From positions 1-64,000 of the forward strand of contig CAZBXV010000002.1 of NCBI GenBank assembly GCA_964496205.1: a stretch of DNA of 64,000 bases, read 5' to 3'. This DNA comes from CAYLHS01 sp964496205. GTDB lineage: Bacteria > Actinomycetota > Acidimicrobiia > Spongiisociales > UBA4744. The first letter of the stretch is position 1. Each line of letters starts with the position of its first letter. The notes beneath the pieces are model-generated. The model ran no database searches, was not told the origin of the DNA, and was given only the letters and a program-made list of their open reading frames with translations. Both the position numbers and the translations under genes were made by a program. Below are positions 31,763-40,521 of the stretch, one piece after another.

Positions 31763-33511
31763 TCAGGGGCAGTACGGGTAGATCTCGCCGGCCGCCGCGA
31801 TGGCGGCCGACCAGTCGAACTCCTGGCCATCACTGGCGTAGTAGTACGCGGTCCCATTGGGGAACAGCGCCACCACGATCCCCGAGTACCCGAGCATGAC
31901 GGGAACCCAGGTCTCGCATCCGAGGCCGGCTACCCGGTCGGCCCAGAATGAGTTGTTGTACCTGCCTCCGCCAACCCTGTCGACTCCAGGATCATTGGGG
32001 CTGCGCTGGAGGCCGGCGGCAAGGAGGGCTGGGTCGATGAGTTGCTCGCCGTTGGCGACACCTCCGTCGACGTTCAGGAACACGGAGATCTTGGCAAGGT
32101 CGTCGGGGATCCACCACAACCCCAACCCTCCCACTGCCTGTCCCTGCCAGTTGTCGTCGCGGGTACGCATCGTCTCAAACAGCCCTGGACCGATGCCAAG
32201 GGTCCGGTAGACGTCGTCGACGACGAACCGGAAGAGATCTTCGTCGGGACCTTCCTTCGACTGCAGGTAGGTCTGGAGTGCGTCGACGAGGATGAATGTG
32301 TCCGATGTGTGATACACCCACGTGGTGCCGGGGTCTGCACCGTGCGGGTAGTGCAGCGCGTCGGCGAGCATCGGCTCCTTGTACTGGGCTGTCCAGAACG
32401 GATCGTCCCAATGCTCCTCGTCGACCATGTAGGCGGACGTCGTGAAGTTGCCCGATGCCATGTCGAGCAGATTGTCGAATGTGACCGAACTCCAGTCGCC
32501 CGGGCTGCCGGCTGTTTCGGGGACGTAGTCCTTCACCAGGAGGTCGGGCACCTCGGACCCATACTTCTCGGCGAGTCTCAGCAGGGCGATCGCGACGAAC
32601 GCCGACTTGGCCGTCGAGTAGGAGGGGACTCGCATGGACGCGCAGTAGGGATAGGTCCCGTAGCGCGTGTGGCAGCCGCCGATGTAGTTGGTTCCATCGA
32701 TCACGAATCCGAACCACGTCATGTTCTCGGGTACAACGCCGGCTCCGAATGCCGAGACATCGACCCCGGGATAGTCGCCGTCGAGCTGTTCGATTGACTT
32801 CACTGGCAGTCGGGCAGCGAGCTCCTCGGCGAACGATGTCCGCAGCTCGTCTGCCCTCTCAACGGGGCCGGGAAGGTACGCGGCGTCGAGGAGACCCCAC
32901 AGATCTGCTCGGAATGTGACCGTCGTTTCCTGGGTGATCTGGTACCAGACTCTTGAGACGCGTTGGTCATCGAACAGAAACGTCATGGTGCCGTTCAGCG
33001 TTGCGTTCGAGTCCTTCCAGACGAGGGCGAAGGGAAAGGACGCCCTTGTGAATCCCTGATCGTCCCCTTCATCCCAAGCGCGACCAGGTTCGAGGATGAG
33101 ATTCCAGTGAGGGTCATCCGTGATGATGAGGCCGCGCTGGAAGGGGACGAGATAGCCGTCGGATGTCTGGACGAACGAATAGTCGAACTCTGGGAGATGA
33201 CGCACTTCTGCGTCCTCGTCGCCTCTGAGAACGGTCATGTCGCCGCTGGTCGCCTCATCGAGGAGTTCAAGCCGGCCCTCGAAGACGTGGGACGGAGGTG
33301 CAGCATCGGAGGGGAGCGCGAGAGCGTCTTCGTCGAGGGGGGAAGTGACTTCGAAGCCTTCGGTGAGATCGCGATAGGTCAGGAGGTGGCGGCTGACCTT
33401 CCCTGATCCCCACTCAATGGGATCGAACTGCGACGCCGGCGCAGGGGCGGGGGAGGCACAGCCGCCAACCATCAGGAGGGCAGCAGCAACCAGGCCGAGC
33501 CTCGCTCTCAT
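31763..33511 (-). CDS. Beta-lactamase/serine-hydrolase-fold lipoprotein
   Basis: A 582-residue secreted protein. The lipobox is MVGGCASP (Cys18). An N-terminal about 230-residue beta-rich domain of unknown type precedes the serine hydrolase domain. The nucleophile motif is SxxK in VPSYSTAKSAF (about 300). YHTSDTF matches the YxN-like motif, and a C-terminal GLGLWW block matches class C beta-lactamase/esterase EstB folds. It could be a carboxypeptidase, esterase or uncharacterised hydrolase. The start ATG lies 6 nt after TAGGTT. Confidence 0.83.
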   Translation of the reverse strand: MRARLGLVAAALLMVGGCASPAPAPASQFDPIEWGSGKVSRHLLTYRDLTEGFEVTSPLDEDALALPSDAAPPSHVFEGRLELLDEATSGDMTVLRGDEDAEVRHLPEFDYSFVQTSDGYLVPFQRGLIITDDPHWNLILEPGRAWDEGDDQGFTRASFPFALVWKDSNATLNGTMTFLFDDQRVSRVWYQITQETTVTFRADLWGLLDAAYLPGPVERADELRTSFAEELAARLPVKSIEQLDGDYPGVDVSAFGAGVVPENMTWFGFVIDGTNYIGGCHTRYGTYPYCASMRVPSYSTAKSAFVAIALLRLAEKYGSEVPDLLVKDYVPETAGSPGDWSSVTFDNLLDMASGNFTTSAYMVDEEHWDDPFWTAQYKEPMLADALHYPHGADPGTTWVYHTSDTFILVDALQTYLQSKEGPDEDLFRFVVDDVYRTLGIGPGLFETMRTRDDNWQGQAVGGLGLWWIPDDLAKISVFLNVDGGVANGEQLIDPALLAAGLQRSPNDPGVDRVGGGRYNNSFWADRVAGLGCETWVPVMLGYSGIVVALFPNGTAYYYASDGQEFDWSAAIAAAGEIYPYCP

Positions 33512-33517
33512 GCCCCA

Positions 33518-33523
33518 AACCTA
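33518..33523 (-). promoter_or_regulatory. -10-like TAGGTT before the serine hydrolase gene
   Basis: Minus-strand TAGGTT ends 6 nt before the ATG at 33511. No ribosome site intervenes. Confidence 0.45.
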
Positions 33524-33533
33524 GGCCCTGGCG

Positions 33534-33959
33534 CTAGAGGTGGAACGTGAAGATGGTCGTGTCCGGGTCGCCCTCTACACCACCGACCTTTTCATACAGT
33601 GATACTGCTCCGCTGTTGTGGCGCTCGGTGAGTACCCATGCTTCGCCGCAGCCGGCGTCGTGTGCTTCGGAGAGCACTCGTTCGATGAGCAGCCTGCCGA
33701 TACCTTGTCGCCGGTAGCCCGGAGCGACGCCCACTTCGTTGATCCACATCTCCGGGCCCGTCTTGTCGGGATGGAAGTAGACGACAGCGCTGACGAATCC
33801 GACTACCACATCTTCGTCGACCGCCACGACCAGCTTGTGACGCGGATCGCTGAGGAACAGGCGAGTGGAGCGCTCATCGATGGGGTCGTCGAACACTCCC
33901 GGCGCGACTCGGGTCAGCGTGTCTGCGTCGTCCGAACCGAGGAGTCTGATGTCGATCAC
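33534..33959 (-). CDS. GNAT-family N-acetyltransferase
   Basis: A 141-residue GNAT with acetyl-CoA-binding motif A INEVGVAPGYRRQGIGRLLIERVL (about 80-103) and a C-terminal GEAWVLTERHNSGAVSLYEKVGG. The early SDDADTLTRVAPGVFDDPID resembles aminoglycoside 3-N-acetyltransferase AAC(3)-I-type and related small-molecule acetyltransferases. The substrate is unknown. GTG at 33959 starts the domain cleanly; the frame continues upstream in Arg-rich shadow. It lies 11 bp downstream of the flavin/PNPOx-type gene. Confidence 0.82.
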   Translation of the reverse strand: MIDIRLLGSDDADTLTRVAPGVFDDPIDERSTRLFLSDPRHKLVVAVDEDVVVGFVSAVVYFHPDKTGPEMWINEVGVAPGYRRQGIGRLLIERVLSEAHDAGCGEAWVLTERHNSGAVSLYEKVGGVEGDPDTTIFTFHL

Positions 33960-33970
33960 TCTGGCAGAGC

Positions 33971-34468
33971 CTACGTCTGTCGATCGACGAACACCCGATA
34001 GCTGAGCCGCTCTCTGTGGCGACGCATCTCTCTCAGTCCGACACCGAGGCCGAAGCAGAGCCCCTGGGGGTCGGGGACCAGCTTCAGGAAGACGGCGCTT
34101 GCGACGTGGGCCGTGTTGTCGCGCAAGATCCGGTGCTGTTCGAATGCCCATCGGCCGTCAGGATCATCGGTAGGGACGACGGTGACGGCGCCTGTGAACG
34201 TGACACAGCTTGCGGGCACGAAACTGAGAACCCGGTGGGGAAAGGTGACCACCAGTGAAGCGTTCGGGTTCGACCGAACGTTGCGTGTTTTGATGTAGCG
34301 CTCGCCTGTTAGCACGAACATAGCAAACCCCGACGAGGGTGGGCCGACTCCATACAGGACACCCGTCGAGTGCGGCCGACCGTTGGTGTCGATCGTCGTC
34401 AAGACGCCGAAGGTCTTGTTGCGTATGGCGGCCTCAACTTGTTGGAACGTCAGAGGTGTGTCCGACAT
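33971..34468 (-). CDS. Pyridoxamine 5'-phosphate oxidase-like split-barrel protein
   Basis: A 165-residue PNPOx-like flavin or F420-binding split barrel. It has FGVLTTIDTNGRPHSTGVLYGV at the N-terminus, GERYIKTRNVRSNPNASLVV for cofactor phosphate contact, and a basic C-terminus. Relatives bind FMN, F420 or heme, and which applies here is not determinable. The ATG at 34468 (MSDTPLTF) is chosen over a longer frame. The GNAT gene follows on the same strand. Confidence 0.8.
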   Translation of the reverse strand: MSDTPLTFQQVEAAIRNKTFGVLTTIDTNGRPHSTGVLYGVGPPSSGFAMFVLTGERYIKTRNVRSNPNASLVVTFPHRVLSFVPASCVTFTGAVTVVPTDDPDGRWAFEQHRILRDNTAHVASAVFLKLVPDPQGLCFGLGVGLREMRRHRERLSYRVFVDRQT

Positions 34469-34528
34469 GAGTCCTCCTGCCTCCAACCTACGCCCGCCCT
34501 CGCCACGACGGCGAGGCTCTTCGGGTCC

Positions 34529-34534
34529 TAGACT
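34529..34534 (+). promoter_or_regulatory. -10-like TAGACT before the GDPD gene
   Basis: TAGACT ends 7 nt before the GTG at 34542, consistent with leaderless transcription. It supports that start over longer ones. Confidence 0.5.
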
Positions 34535-34541
34535 CGCCGCC

Positions 34542-35324
34542 GTGATCGACTGGTTGCGTCCGACTGCGTTCTCACACCGTGGAGGACGGCTTCTGTGGCC
34601 CGAGAACACCCTGTACGCCTTCCAGCAGTCGTACGACCTCGGGTTCCGCTTCTTCGAGACCGACCTTCATCTCACGAGGGACGGGCACATCGTTCTGTTT
34701 CACGACGACTACCTGGATCGCACAACCGACGGGTCTGGTGACGTGTGCGACTACACGCTGGAGGAGCTCAAAGGGGTCGATGCGGCGTTCCGTTTCGGGG
34801 CCGATCGTGACTGGCCATTCCGAGGGCAGGGGATTGTCGTCCCGACGTTGGAGGAGATTGTCACCACGTTCCCTGACATCTCCATGACGCTCGAACTGAA
34901 ACAGGGCGGGCTGGAGCATGTCCTCGTCGAGTTGGTACGACGCCATGATCTGTGGGATCGGATCATCGTTGGCGGGTTCGACGACAGTTGGGTCGGGGCT
35001 GTCAGGGAGGCGTCGGGCGGACGGATTCCGACATCCACGGCACGCAACGAAGGGCTCCTCTTCTGGGCCGCTTCCAGGGTCGGAATCGGCCTGCGGACAC
35101 CCGCCGCAGCACTTCAGATCCCTGTGACCTACGGACGCTTCATCAAGCTCGACAGGCGGTTCCTCGACGCGACCCGTAAGGCCGGCAAACTCATGCACAT
35201 TTGGACGGTCAACGAGGCTGATGAGATGCATCGACTGTTGGACATGGGGGTGGACGGGATCATGAGCGACCGGCCGGATGTTCTCAGGGCCGTGTTCGAG
35301 GAACGGGATCTGCCCCTTGCCTAG
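34542..35324 (+). CDS. Glycerophosphodiester phosphodiesterase family protein
   Basis: A 260-residue GDPD. The catalytic and metal motifs are SHRGGRLLWPENTLYAF, FETDLHLTRDGHIVLFHDDYLDRTTDG and MTLELKQ, then MHIWTVNEADEMHRLLDMGVDGIMSDRP at the end of the barrel. It cleaves glycerophosphodiesters to glycerol-3-phosphate and an alcohol. GTG at 34542 is chosen; the upstream frame overlaps the opposite PNPOx gene. The MOSC gene overlaps its end, which suggests co-transcription. Confidence 0.9.
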   Translation: MIDWLRPTAFSHRGGRLLWPENTLYAFQQSYDLGFRFFETDLHLTRDGHIVLFHDDYLDRTTDGSGDVCDYTLEELKGVDAAFRFGADRDWPFRGQGIVVPTLEEIVTTFPDISMTLELKQGGLEHVLVELVRRHDLWDRIIVGGFDDSWVGAVREASGGRIPTSTARNEGLLFWAASRVGIGLRTPAAALQIPVTYGRFIKLDRRFLDATRKAGKLMHIWTVNEADEMHRLLDMGVDGIMSDRPDVLRAVFEERDLPLA

Positions 35325-35871
35325 GATCGCCCGACTTCAGGCGCAGCGCACCCGTCTCAAGGCCGGCGGTACCTACGATCCAGCGGCGTTGCTGTGCCCG
35401 GAACGGGCGTTGTTGACCCGCCAGGGCATGCTGGCTGCACACGACGGAGGGTGGGTGCTTGACGCCCACCATGCCTCACACCCGCAGCGCACCCGGTGGA
35501 ACGCCGAAGGGAACGTCTCGATCGGATTCACATCTCACTACGAGCACATGTGGACGCGGTTCAGGCGTCGCCCGGTGGGTGTCGCCGGCGAGAACATCAT
35601 CATCGAAACGGACAGGATGTGGACCCTCGACGATCTTGCCGGGGGTCTCGTGGTCGTTACGGCCTTTGGCGAGATCCGACTGGACGGTTTCGAGATCGCC
35701 CAACCGTGTGTTCCGTTCACCCGGTTTCTCTCCGGACGTCCCGACGCCGATGCCGCGGATCTCCAGACCGATCTCGCGTTCCTTCGAGATGGCGTCCGCG
35801 GGTTCGTCACGGTGATGGACGATCTTCAGGCGCCTGTTGAGATCAGGGTCGGCGACGAGGTGCGTATCTGA
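35317..35871 (+). CDS. MOSC-domain protein
   Basis: About 184 residues. The central block GVAGENIIIETD...GGLVVVTAFGEIRLDGFEIAQPCVPFTRFLSG matches the MOSC beta-barrel, including the conserved cysteine of the xxPC motif that binds molybdenum cofactor. It lacks the N-terminal beta-barrel of full mARC/YcbX proteins. The start is uncertain: TTG at 35317 overlaps the GDPD stop, and an ATG at 35278 lies within GDPD. It may sort or sense sulfurated Mo-cofactor, but no partner is adjacent. Confidence 0.7.
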   Translation: MPRIARLQAQRTRLKAGGTYDPAALLCPERALLTRQGMLAAHDGGWVLDAHHASHPQRTRWNAEGNVSIGFTSHYEHMWTRFRRRPVGVAGENIIIETDRMWTLDDLAGGLVVVTAFGEIRLDGFEIAQPCVPFTRFLSGRPDADAADLQTDLAFLRDGVRGFVTVMDDLQAPVEIRVGDEVRI

Positions 35872-35937
35872 ATCCCCGCCCCCCGCGTGGACGTCGGTTC
35901 TGTCGGTGGTGCGATCGAGTGCTTGCCGTCTGTCGTC

Positions 35938-36417
35938 TCAGAACTTCCTCGGCACCGACCCTGTCAGGGTGAACAGCGCTCGCATCAACTTGTGCCCCGG
36001 ATCGGCGGCGGGATCGAACATCAATGGGCACCCGCCAGGGATGACATCGATTCCGTGCGCCTTCCCGTAGTCCACAGCGGGCTCGCTCATGCTTCCCGGA
36101 CCGACCCCCCGGTGGAGCCAGACCCTCTGGATGCCGAGATTGACGCAGTCGCGGACCACGCCCTCGGCGGCCTCCGGGGTCGTTGCGACCAACACTGCAT
36201 CGACCCCTCCCGCGATGTCTGCGAGAGAGTGATAGCAGTGGTCACCTTCGACTTCGTCGGCGTTGGGGTTGACGGCGAACACCTCATAGCCGCGGTCGCG
36301 AAGGCGTCTGTAGACGCCGTTGCCGCTGTGCCCGCCCTCCGGGTGACGTGATACGCCGGCGACGGCAATCCGTCGCTGGGCGAGGAAGTCTCCTGCTGCT
36401 TCCCGTAGTGTGGTCAT
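35938..36417 (-). CDS. CoA-binding (YccU-type) Rossmann protein
   Basis: A 159-residue CoA-binding protein. The IAVAGVSRHPEGGHSGNGVYRRLRDRGYEVFAVNPN Rossmann start and GIQRVWLHRGVGPGSMSEPAV and VIPGGCPLMF blocks match the family fully. It resembles the N-terminal domain of acetyl-CoA synthetase (ADP-forming) alpha subunit, but stands alone. GGAGG precedes the ATG. TAGTCT lies upstream on the same strand, 22 nt before the start. The role is unknown. Confidence 0.88.
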   Translation of the reverse strand: MTTLREAAGDFLAQRRIAVAGVSRHPEGGHSGNGVYRRLRDRGYEVFAVNPNADEVEGDHCYHSLADIAGGVDAVLVATTPEAAEGVVRDCVNLGIQRVWLHRGVGPGSMSEPAVDYGKAHGIDVIPGGCPLMFDPAADPGHKLMRALFTLTGSVPRKF

Positions 36418-36507
36418 GGTGCCTCCGACGCGTGACCTCAGACTACCCTCAAGCGGGGTGCGGTTCCGTGGCCGTCGCGTTGGTCGGACGCGGACTCAAC
36501 AGCCGAA

Positions 36508-36540
36508 AGGTGGCTCGCCGGTGTCACCGGCGAGCCACCT
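36508..36540 (-). terminator. Perfect 16-bp inverted repeat after the secreted peptide gene
   Basis: AGGTGGCTCGCCGGTG and CACCGGCGAGCCACCT form a perfect 16-pair stem around a single T. It lies 38 bp beyond the stop of the gene at 36579 and upstream of the CoA-binding gene. It is most likely a terminator. No U-tract follows, so it may work by structure alone or be bidirectional. Confidence 0.65.
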
Positions 36541-36578
36541 TGGTTGCGACGACTCCCCGTTCCCTTGAGCATGAGGGT

Positions 36579-36887
36579 CTAGCTCGGGGTGTTGTCGGGG
36601 TTCGATCCACCCCTGCAGGCGTCTCCAGGATTGAAGTCGTGAGGGCTGATCCGTCCGCTCTTCACATCCTGTCCATACGACTGCGTCCGTCCGGGTGGGC
36701 CGCTCTGAGAACCGTCTGGATAGTCATTGAGTCCTGAGAATGCGCAGATGGAGTTGGCGTGGGAAGGGGCCGCCGTTTCCAAGCCGTTGTGCCCATTGAC
36801 TTCCCCAGCAAATGCGGGAGTGGCTCCCACCACCATCACCGTGACCATCAGCGCTACCAGCAGTGTGATTGACAGTGATCGTCTCAT
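36579..36887 (-). CDS. Small secreted Cys-containing protein
   Basis: A 102-residue exported protein. The signal peptide (about 1-27, SITLLVALMVTVMVVGATPAFA) is followed by a mature region with two cysteines (SICAFSGLND and GDACRGGSN), many Gly, Pro and polar residues, and a RTQSYGQDVKSG stretch. The pattern looks conserved in Actinobacteria, but I cannot name the family. The function is unknown. It is followed by a strong 16-bp hairpin. Confidence 0.75.
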   Translation of the reverse strand: MRRSLSITLLVALMVTVMVVGATPAFAGEVNGHNGLETAAPSHANSICAFSGLNDYPDGSQSGPPGRTQSYGQDVKSGRISPHDFNPGDACRGGSNPDNTPS

Positions 36888-36923
36888 TCTGACTTACCTC
36901 CGTGTTTCGTTGTGCTGACAGAG

Positions 36924-37175
36924 TCAGCTGTTCTCGCTGACGGGATAGATCTCGTCGGCGACGAGCCCGTGAGCCTCCCGGTGAACGGTGTTGGCGTCCT
37001 CCGCGCTGTCGGCCTCGACGAGGCAGAAGATCTTCCCCGCGCTCTCGTCGACCCAGTAGCGGAGGTAGCTCACTCCGTACTTGCTCTGCGTCTCGAGATC
37101 GGCCTTGTGGGCATCCGCAACGTCCGCTCCGGAGACTCCTCCCTCGATGGTGTGTACGTCCATGAAGAGTGACAC
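36924..37175 (-). CDS. DUF4242-type small protein (SCO4226-like)
   Basis: An 83-residue ferredoxin-like-fold protein with FMDVHTIEGGVSGADVADAHKADLETQSKYGVSYLRYWVDESAGKIFCLVEADSAEDAN. The IFCLVEAP-like strand is typical of DUF4242, members of which bind nickel or act as gene-neighbour sensors. It has no transmembrane segment. It sits downstream of the large LuxR regulator on the same strand with about 90 bp between. Confidence 0.82.
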   Translation of the reverse strand: MSLFMDVHTIEGGVSGADVADAHKADLETQSKYGVSYLRYWVDESAGKIFCLVEADSAEDANTVHREAHGLVADEIYPVSENS

Positions 37176-37267
37176 GCAAACCTCCTTGCTTTGTCAGTCC
37201 AAGAACGTAGGGGGAACACGGCGGCGCGTCATCGGGGACGACCACTCAGTTGTGGCGCCGCAGGTAC

Positions 37268-39826
37268 CTACTTGCCGTCGGAGAGAAGACCGAGCGATTC
37301 GGCCCGGACGACCGCCTTTGAGCGAGTGTTCGCGTCGAGCTTCGACATGACGGCCGAGACGTGGTTCTCGACGGTACGAGGGGAGATGAAGAGCCGGTCG
37401 GCGATTTCCATGTTGGAGAGACTCTCACCGAGGAGCGCGAGGATCTCCATCTGTCGGGCGGTGAGACCGACGACGTTGCTTCTGGTCGCACGGCCCCTGC
37501 CTCTGGGAACCGCGATGCCCTCGTCCCTCAGCGCCTTCCTGAGCTTCGCTGCAACGGCGGTTGCCCCAAGGGTCTCGAGCACCTCGACGGCCTGCAGTCT
37601 CGAGTTCCGATCTCCGCGCATCAGTGCCAACGCCTGCTCATAGGGAACGCCCTTCTGGTTCCAGATGACCGCCGCCTCTGCGGCTCTCCCCTCCATCACG
37701 AGTCGATACGGCTCGGCAATTCCGTGTGGGATGTCGGTGAGTTCATCCAGTTCCCAGAGCCAGAACGCAATCGATCCTGCCGAATAGCGGAACCCTCGCT
37801 CGAGTTCGGAGGCCATCACCCCGTGGAACTCGGCCACTGGAACATCCGTGCTGCCACCGATCCACATAGACTCGGCCAATGCTGCCGCGGCAGGCGCCAG
37901 ACGCTGGTTTTCGCCGGCGGCGAGTGCCATTTCCCACGCCGTCTTCAGCGTTGGTCGAGCCGAGTCGCGCCCCTTCCTCGCCGCAATCACACCGAGGATC
38001 GGCTTGGCCACCATCTGACTGAGCGGCCAGCTGTTGAGCACATGGTTTGCAAGATCCTCCGCTCTCGTCCATTCGCCTTCGAGCTCGAGGATCCGCGCGT
38101 ACATCGCTTCTGCGTAGGCTTCGAGCGCGGGGAGTTCGTGTCGAGCAGCCGAGGCGATCGATCTCTGGATGTAGTCCGAAGCGATAGGAAGATCTCGGAA
38201 CTCGACAGCTGCCCACGCGTGATTGAACAGAGCTCGGCTTTCCTCATACCACTGGCCGGACGCTTCGGCACGCCGCCACGCCTCATCGAGACTTGCCCGG
38301 CCTTCCGGATAGTTCGCGATGTTTTCCACGATGCCTCGATGGTTCAGTGAACGGATGAGCACGCTCTCGTCGATGTCGGCACCTCCGGCTTCGAGGGTCC
38401 GGTCCACCAGCTCAGGGACGACGGAGACATCTCCCGCCATGGTGTGCAGGTAGGCGTTCACTTCGAGGGCCCTGGCGAGATCGTCGCCGCGAGGGTTGTC
38501 TCCGAGGACCTCTACGGCTTGGCGAGCGCGTTCCTCGGCAAGGACACGTTGGCCGGCGTTCTCCAGGAAGTGAGCTGCCTGCGCCAGTGCCCTGGACTCC
38601 GCACGCCGGTCACCCACACTCCGATAATGGGCGAGTGCCTCCTCGTTGAGTCGCACTGCGTCGGTGATGTTGTCGACCAAGAACTCCTCTCGAGCCCATT
38701 CGTCGAGAAGGGGTCCCAGTTCATCCTTGGCGAACCGGTCGAGGTGCGGTCCGACTTCTCTGAAGTCCTCGGCCGCCTGAACGTGGCTCCCCATTGCCGC
38801 CGCGTAGCGGGCCGATCGCGGGGCGAGATCAACAAGCCGATCGATGTCGTTTGCCTCGACGGCGCAGTGGATGAGGAGACATGGATGGGTTTCTTCCGGG
38901 AGACCATCGAGGACCGCACGGTGTTTGGCGAGGCGCTCACCGCCCGTCAGCGAACTCTCGACGACCCGGCGTATCAGATCATGACGGAAGCTGACCGTTC
39001 CGCTCTCGACGACCAGAAGCCCACGCATCTGGCATTCATCCATACGGTTCTCGTCGGCGCCTGGCAGCCCCAGGGCATCCAGGATCGGGAGCGGCTCGGG
39101 CACGACCGCGAGTGCCTTCAGCATCTCCTGGGCTCCGATGGACAACCTCTGCACTCGCGCCATCACGGAATCCTGAAGCGACGTCGGGACCAAGTCGTCG
39201 GAGGTCATCTCGCCGATCAGGAAGGGGTTCCCGTTGGTGGCGACCATCACCTCGTCGAGATCGAGATGAGACGTGCCGATCATCGAGGCGACGGCCGAAG
39301 GTGACAGCCCGCCCAGCTGAATCCGGAGGACGTCCTCGGGAGGAAGATCGCCGATGACCCTGCGGAGGGGATGCTCGAAGTCCACCTCGCCATCCCGGTA
39401 GGTGAGAAGGAGCAACCCCCGGGTTCTGCCGATCCGTCGGCCCACATACCTGATGGCATCCAGCGTCGCCTCGTCGGCCCATTGGGTGTCTTCGATGACC
39501 ATGATGGTGGGGCGCAGTGATCGTGAGAGGAGATCCAGCACGGTCTCGAGCAGACGCGGGCGGTCTCCTTCGCCAAGGGGTTCCCCGAGCAGGGGCTCGG
39601 CGCGTGCCATGTCCCAGAATGGGCTGAGTGGTTGGGGGATCAGGAGGTCGTCACAGGTCCCTGTGAGTATCTGCGCGTCGTGAGTGTGCAGCCCGATGAA
39701 CGCTCTCACCAGGGAGGTCTTGCCGATACCGGCTTCGCCCCTGATCAGGACGACCTTGCCGCCGGAATCGATCCCTTCCAGGAGATCCGACAGGAGAGTC
39801 AGCTCTGTTTCCCTCTCGAGCAGCAC
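37268..39826 (-). CDS. Large ATP-binding LuxR-family transcriptional regulator
   Basis: An 852-residue regulator. The NTPase domain has Walker A GEAGIGKTS (about 31-39) and an IEDTQWADE Walker B-like motif. A long helical TPR-like middle (about 330-780) follows, then a C-terminal LuxR HTH LTARQMEILALLGESLSNMEIADRLFISPRTVENHVS. This is the LAL/MalT-type architecture, which couples nucleotide binding to promoter activation. The inducer is unknown. GTG at 39826 starts it, 6 nt after TAGCCT. Confidence 0.9.
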   Translation of the reverse strand: MLLERETELTLLSDLLEGIDSGGKVVLIRGEAGIGKTSLVRAFIGLHTHDAQILTGTCDDLLIPQPLSPFWDMARAEPLLGEPLGEGDRPRLLETVLDLLSRSLRPTIMVIEDTQWADEATLDAIRYVGRRIGRTRGLLLLTYRDGEVDFEHPLRRVIGDLPPEDVLRIQLGGLSPSAVASMIGTSHLDLDEVMVATNGNPFLIGEMTSDDLVPTSLQDSVMARVQRLSIGAQEMLKALAVVPEPLPILDALGLPGADENRMDECQMRGLLVVESGTVSFRHDLIRRVVESSLTGGERLAKHRAVLDGLPEETHPCLLIHCAVEANDIDRLVDLAPRSARYAAAMGSHVQAAEDFREVGPHLDRFAKDELGPLLDEWAREEFLVDNITDAVRLNEEALAHYRSVGDRRAESRALAQAAHFLENAGQRVLAEERARQAVEVLGDNPRGDDLARALEVNAYLHTMAGDVSVVPELVDRTLEAGGADIDESVLIRSLNHRGIVENIANYPEGRASLDEAWRRAEASGQWYEESRALFNHAWAAVEFRDLPIASDYIQRSIASAARHELPALEAYAEAMYARILELEGEWTRAEDLANHVLNSWPLSQMVAKPILGVIAARKGRDSARPTLKTAWEMALAAGENQRLAPAAAALAESMWIGGSTDVPVAEFHGVMASELERGFRYSAGSIAFWLWELDELTDIPHGIAEPYRLVMEGRAAEAAVIWNQKGVPYEQALALMRGDRNSRLQAVEVLETLGATAVAAKLRKALRDEGIAVPRGRGRATRSNVVGLTARQMEILALLGESLSNMEIADRLFISPRTVENHVSAVMSKLDANTRSKAVVRAESLGLLSDGK

Positions 39827-39832
39827 ACGTGC

Positions 39833-39838
39833 AGGCTA
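39833..39838 (-). promoter_or_regulatory. -10-like TAGCCT before the LuxR regulator
   Basis: Minus-strand TAGCCT ends 6 nt before the GTG at 39826. Confidence 0.45.
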
Positions 39839-40117
39839 TACCGCGAGTGGAACCTAGGACTCGGGTTCTCGACGACGGTCTTCCGGTCGTCTGAGCCGCC
39901 GCTATCTAGAGACCAGCCTCGAACCGGATAGGCAGCCCGAATGGCGAATCCCGGCGCGATCGACACCGGAAACCTGGGTACAGAGGTTGCGCTCGCTCCG
40001 GCTGATCCCGAATCATTCGTGGTTCCCACGTCGAACAACCCTCTCGAATCGAACGCTCTTCGAGCCCGGGAGATCATCTATCTGGGGAACATCGCTCAGC
40101 CAGCCGGTGCCAGTCAC

Positions 40118-40351
40118 TCAGCGTTCGTGCGGCGGTGGTCCAGAAGAGGCTTCGCGGTCCTTCGGTGGCTCTTCGCGGCGTTTCGCTCGCTCGATCTGGT
40201 CGGCTTGACCTTCGACGGCGCAACGGCCGCAGAAGGGCCTCTTCTTGACGATCACCACAGCGGGGGCATAGCAGCGGCTGCACGACAGGCTCTGTTCGCC
40301 TGCACCCACGGGCACGCCGTATGCACGCCATCCCAGAACGAAGTGGTTCAT
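40118..40351 (-). CDS. Small protein with two CxxC knuckles
   Basis: A 77-residue protein with LSCSRCYAPAVVIVKKRPFCGRCAVEG: two CxxC pairs about 13 residues apart that can bind one zinc. An Arg/Lys/Glu-rich tail follows. The N-terminus FVLGWRAYGVPVGAGEQ looks conserved. It is divergent from the radical SAM gene, with 170 bp between. Function unknown. About 290 bp upstream of the LuxR gene, between this gene and 39827, holds no convincing gene. Confidence 0.62.
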   Translation of the reverse strand: MNHFVLGWRAYGVPVGAGEQSLSCSRCYAPAVVIVKKRPFCGRCAVEGQADQIERAKRREEPPKDREASSGPPPHER

Positions 40352-40504
40352 GGATCTGATATCGGCAGAGCATCGGTGTTGTCGGAGAATCAACTCTGCA
40401 ATCCCCGTATTGCCTAGTCACACGTGGAAAACTGTTCGAGACGAGGTTCTTTCGACTCTCCACGAACCTGTCCTCCGCCTCTACTGGCCGAGGCGGCGTC
40501 CACG

Positions 40505-40510
40505 TACCGT
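40505..40510 (+). promoter_or_regulatory. -10-like TACCGT before the radical SAM gene
   Basis: TACCGT lies 11 nt before the ATG at 40522, with a GAGGTGG ribosome site between. Confidence 0.4.
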
Positions 40511-40521
40511 TGAGGTGGACC

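Noticed and set aside
39941..40417. Open frame of 158 codons on the plus strand starting MANPGAIDTG
   Set aside because: It overlaps the better-supported small CxxC gene on the opposite strand, has no recognisable motif and no good -10 or ribosome site before it.
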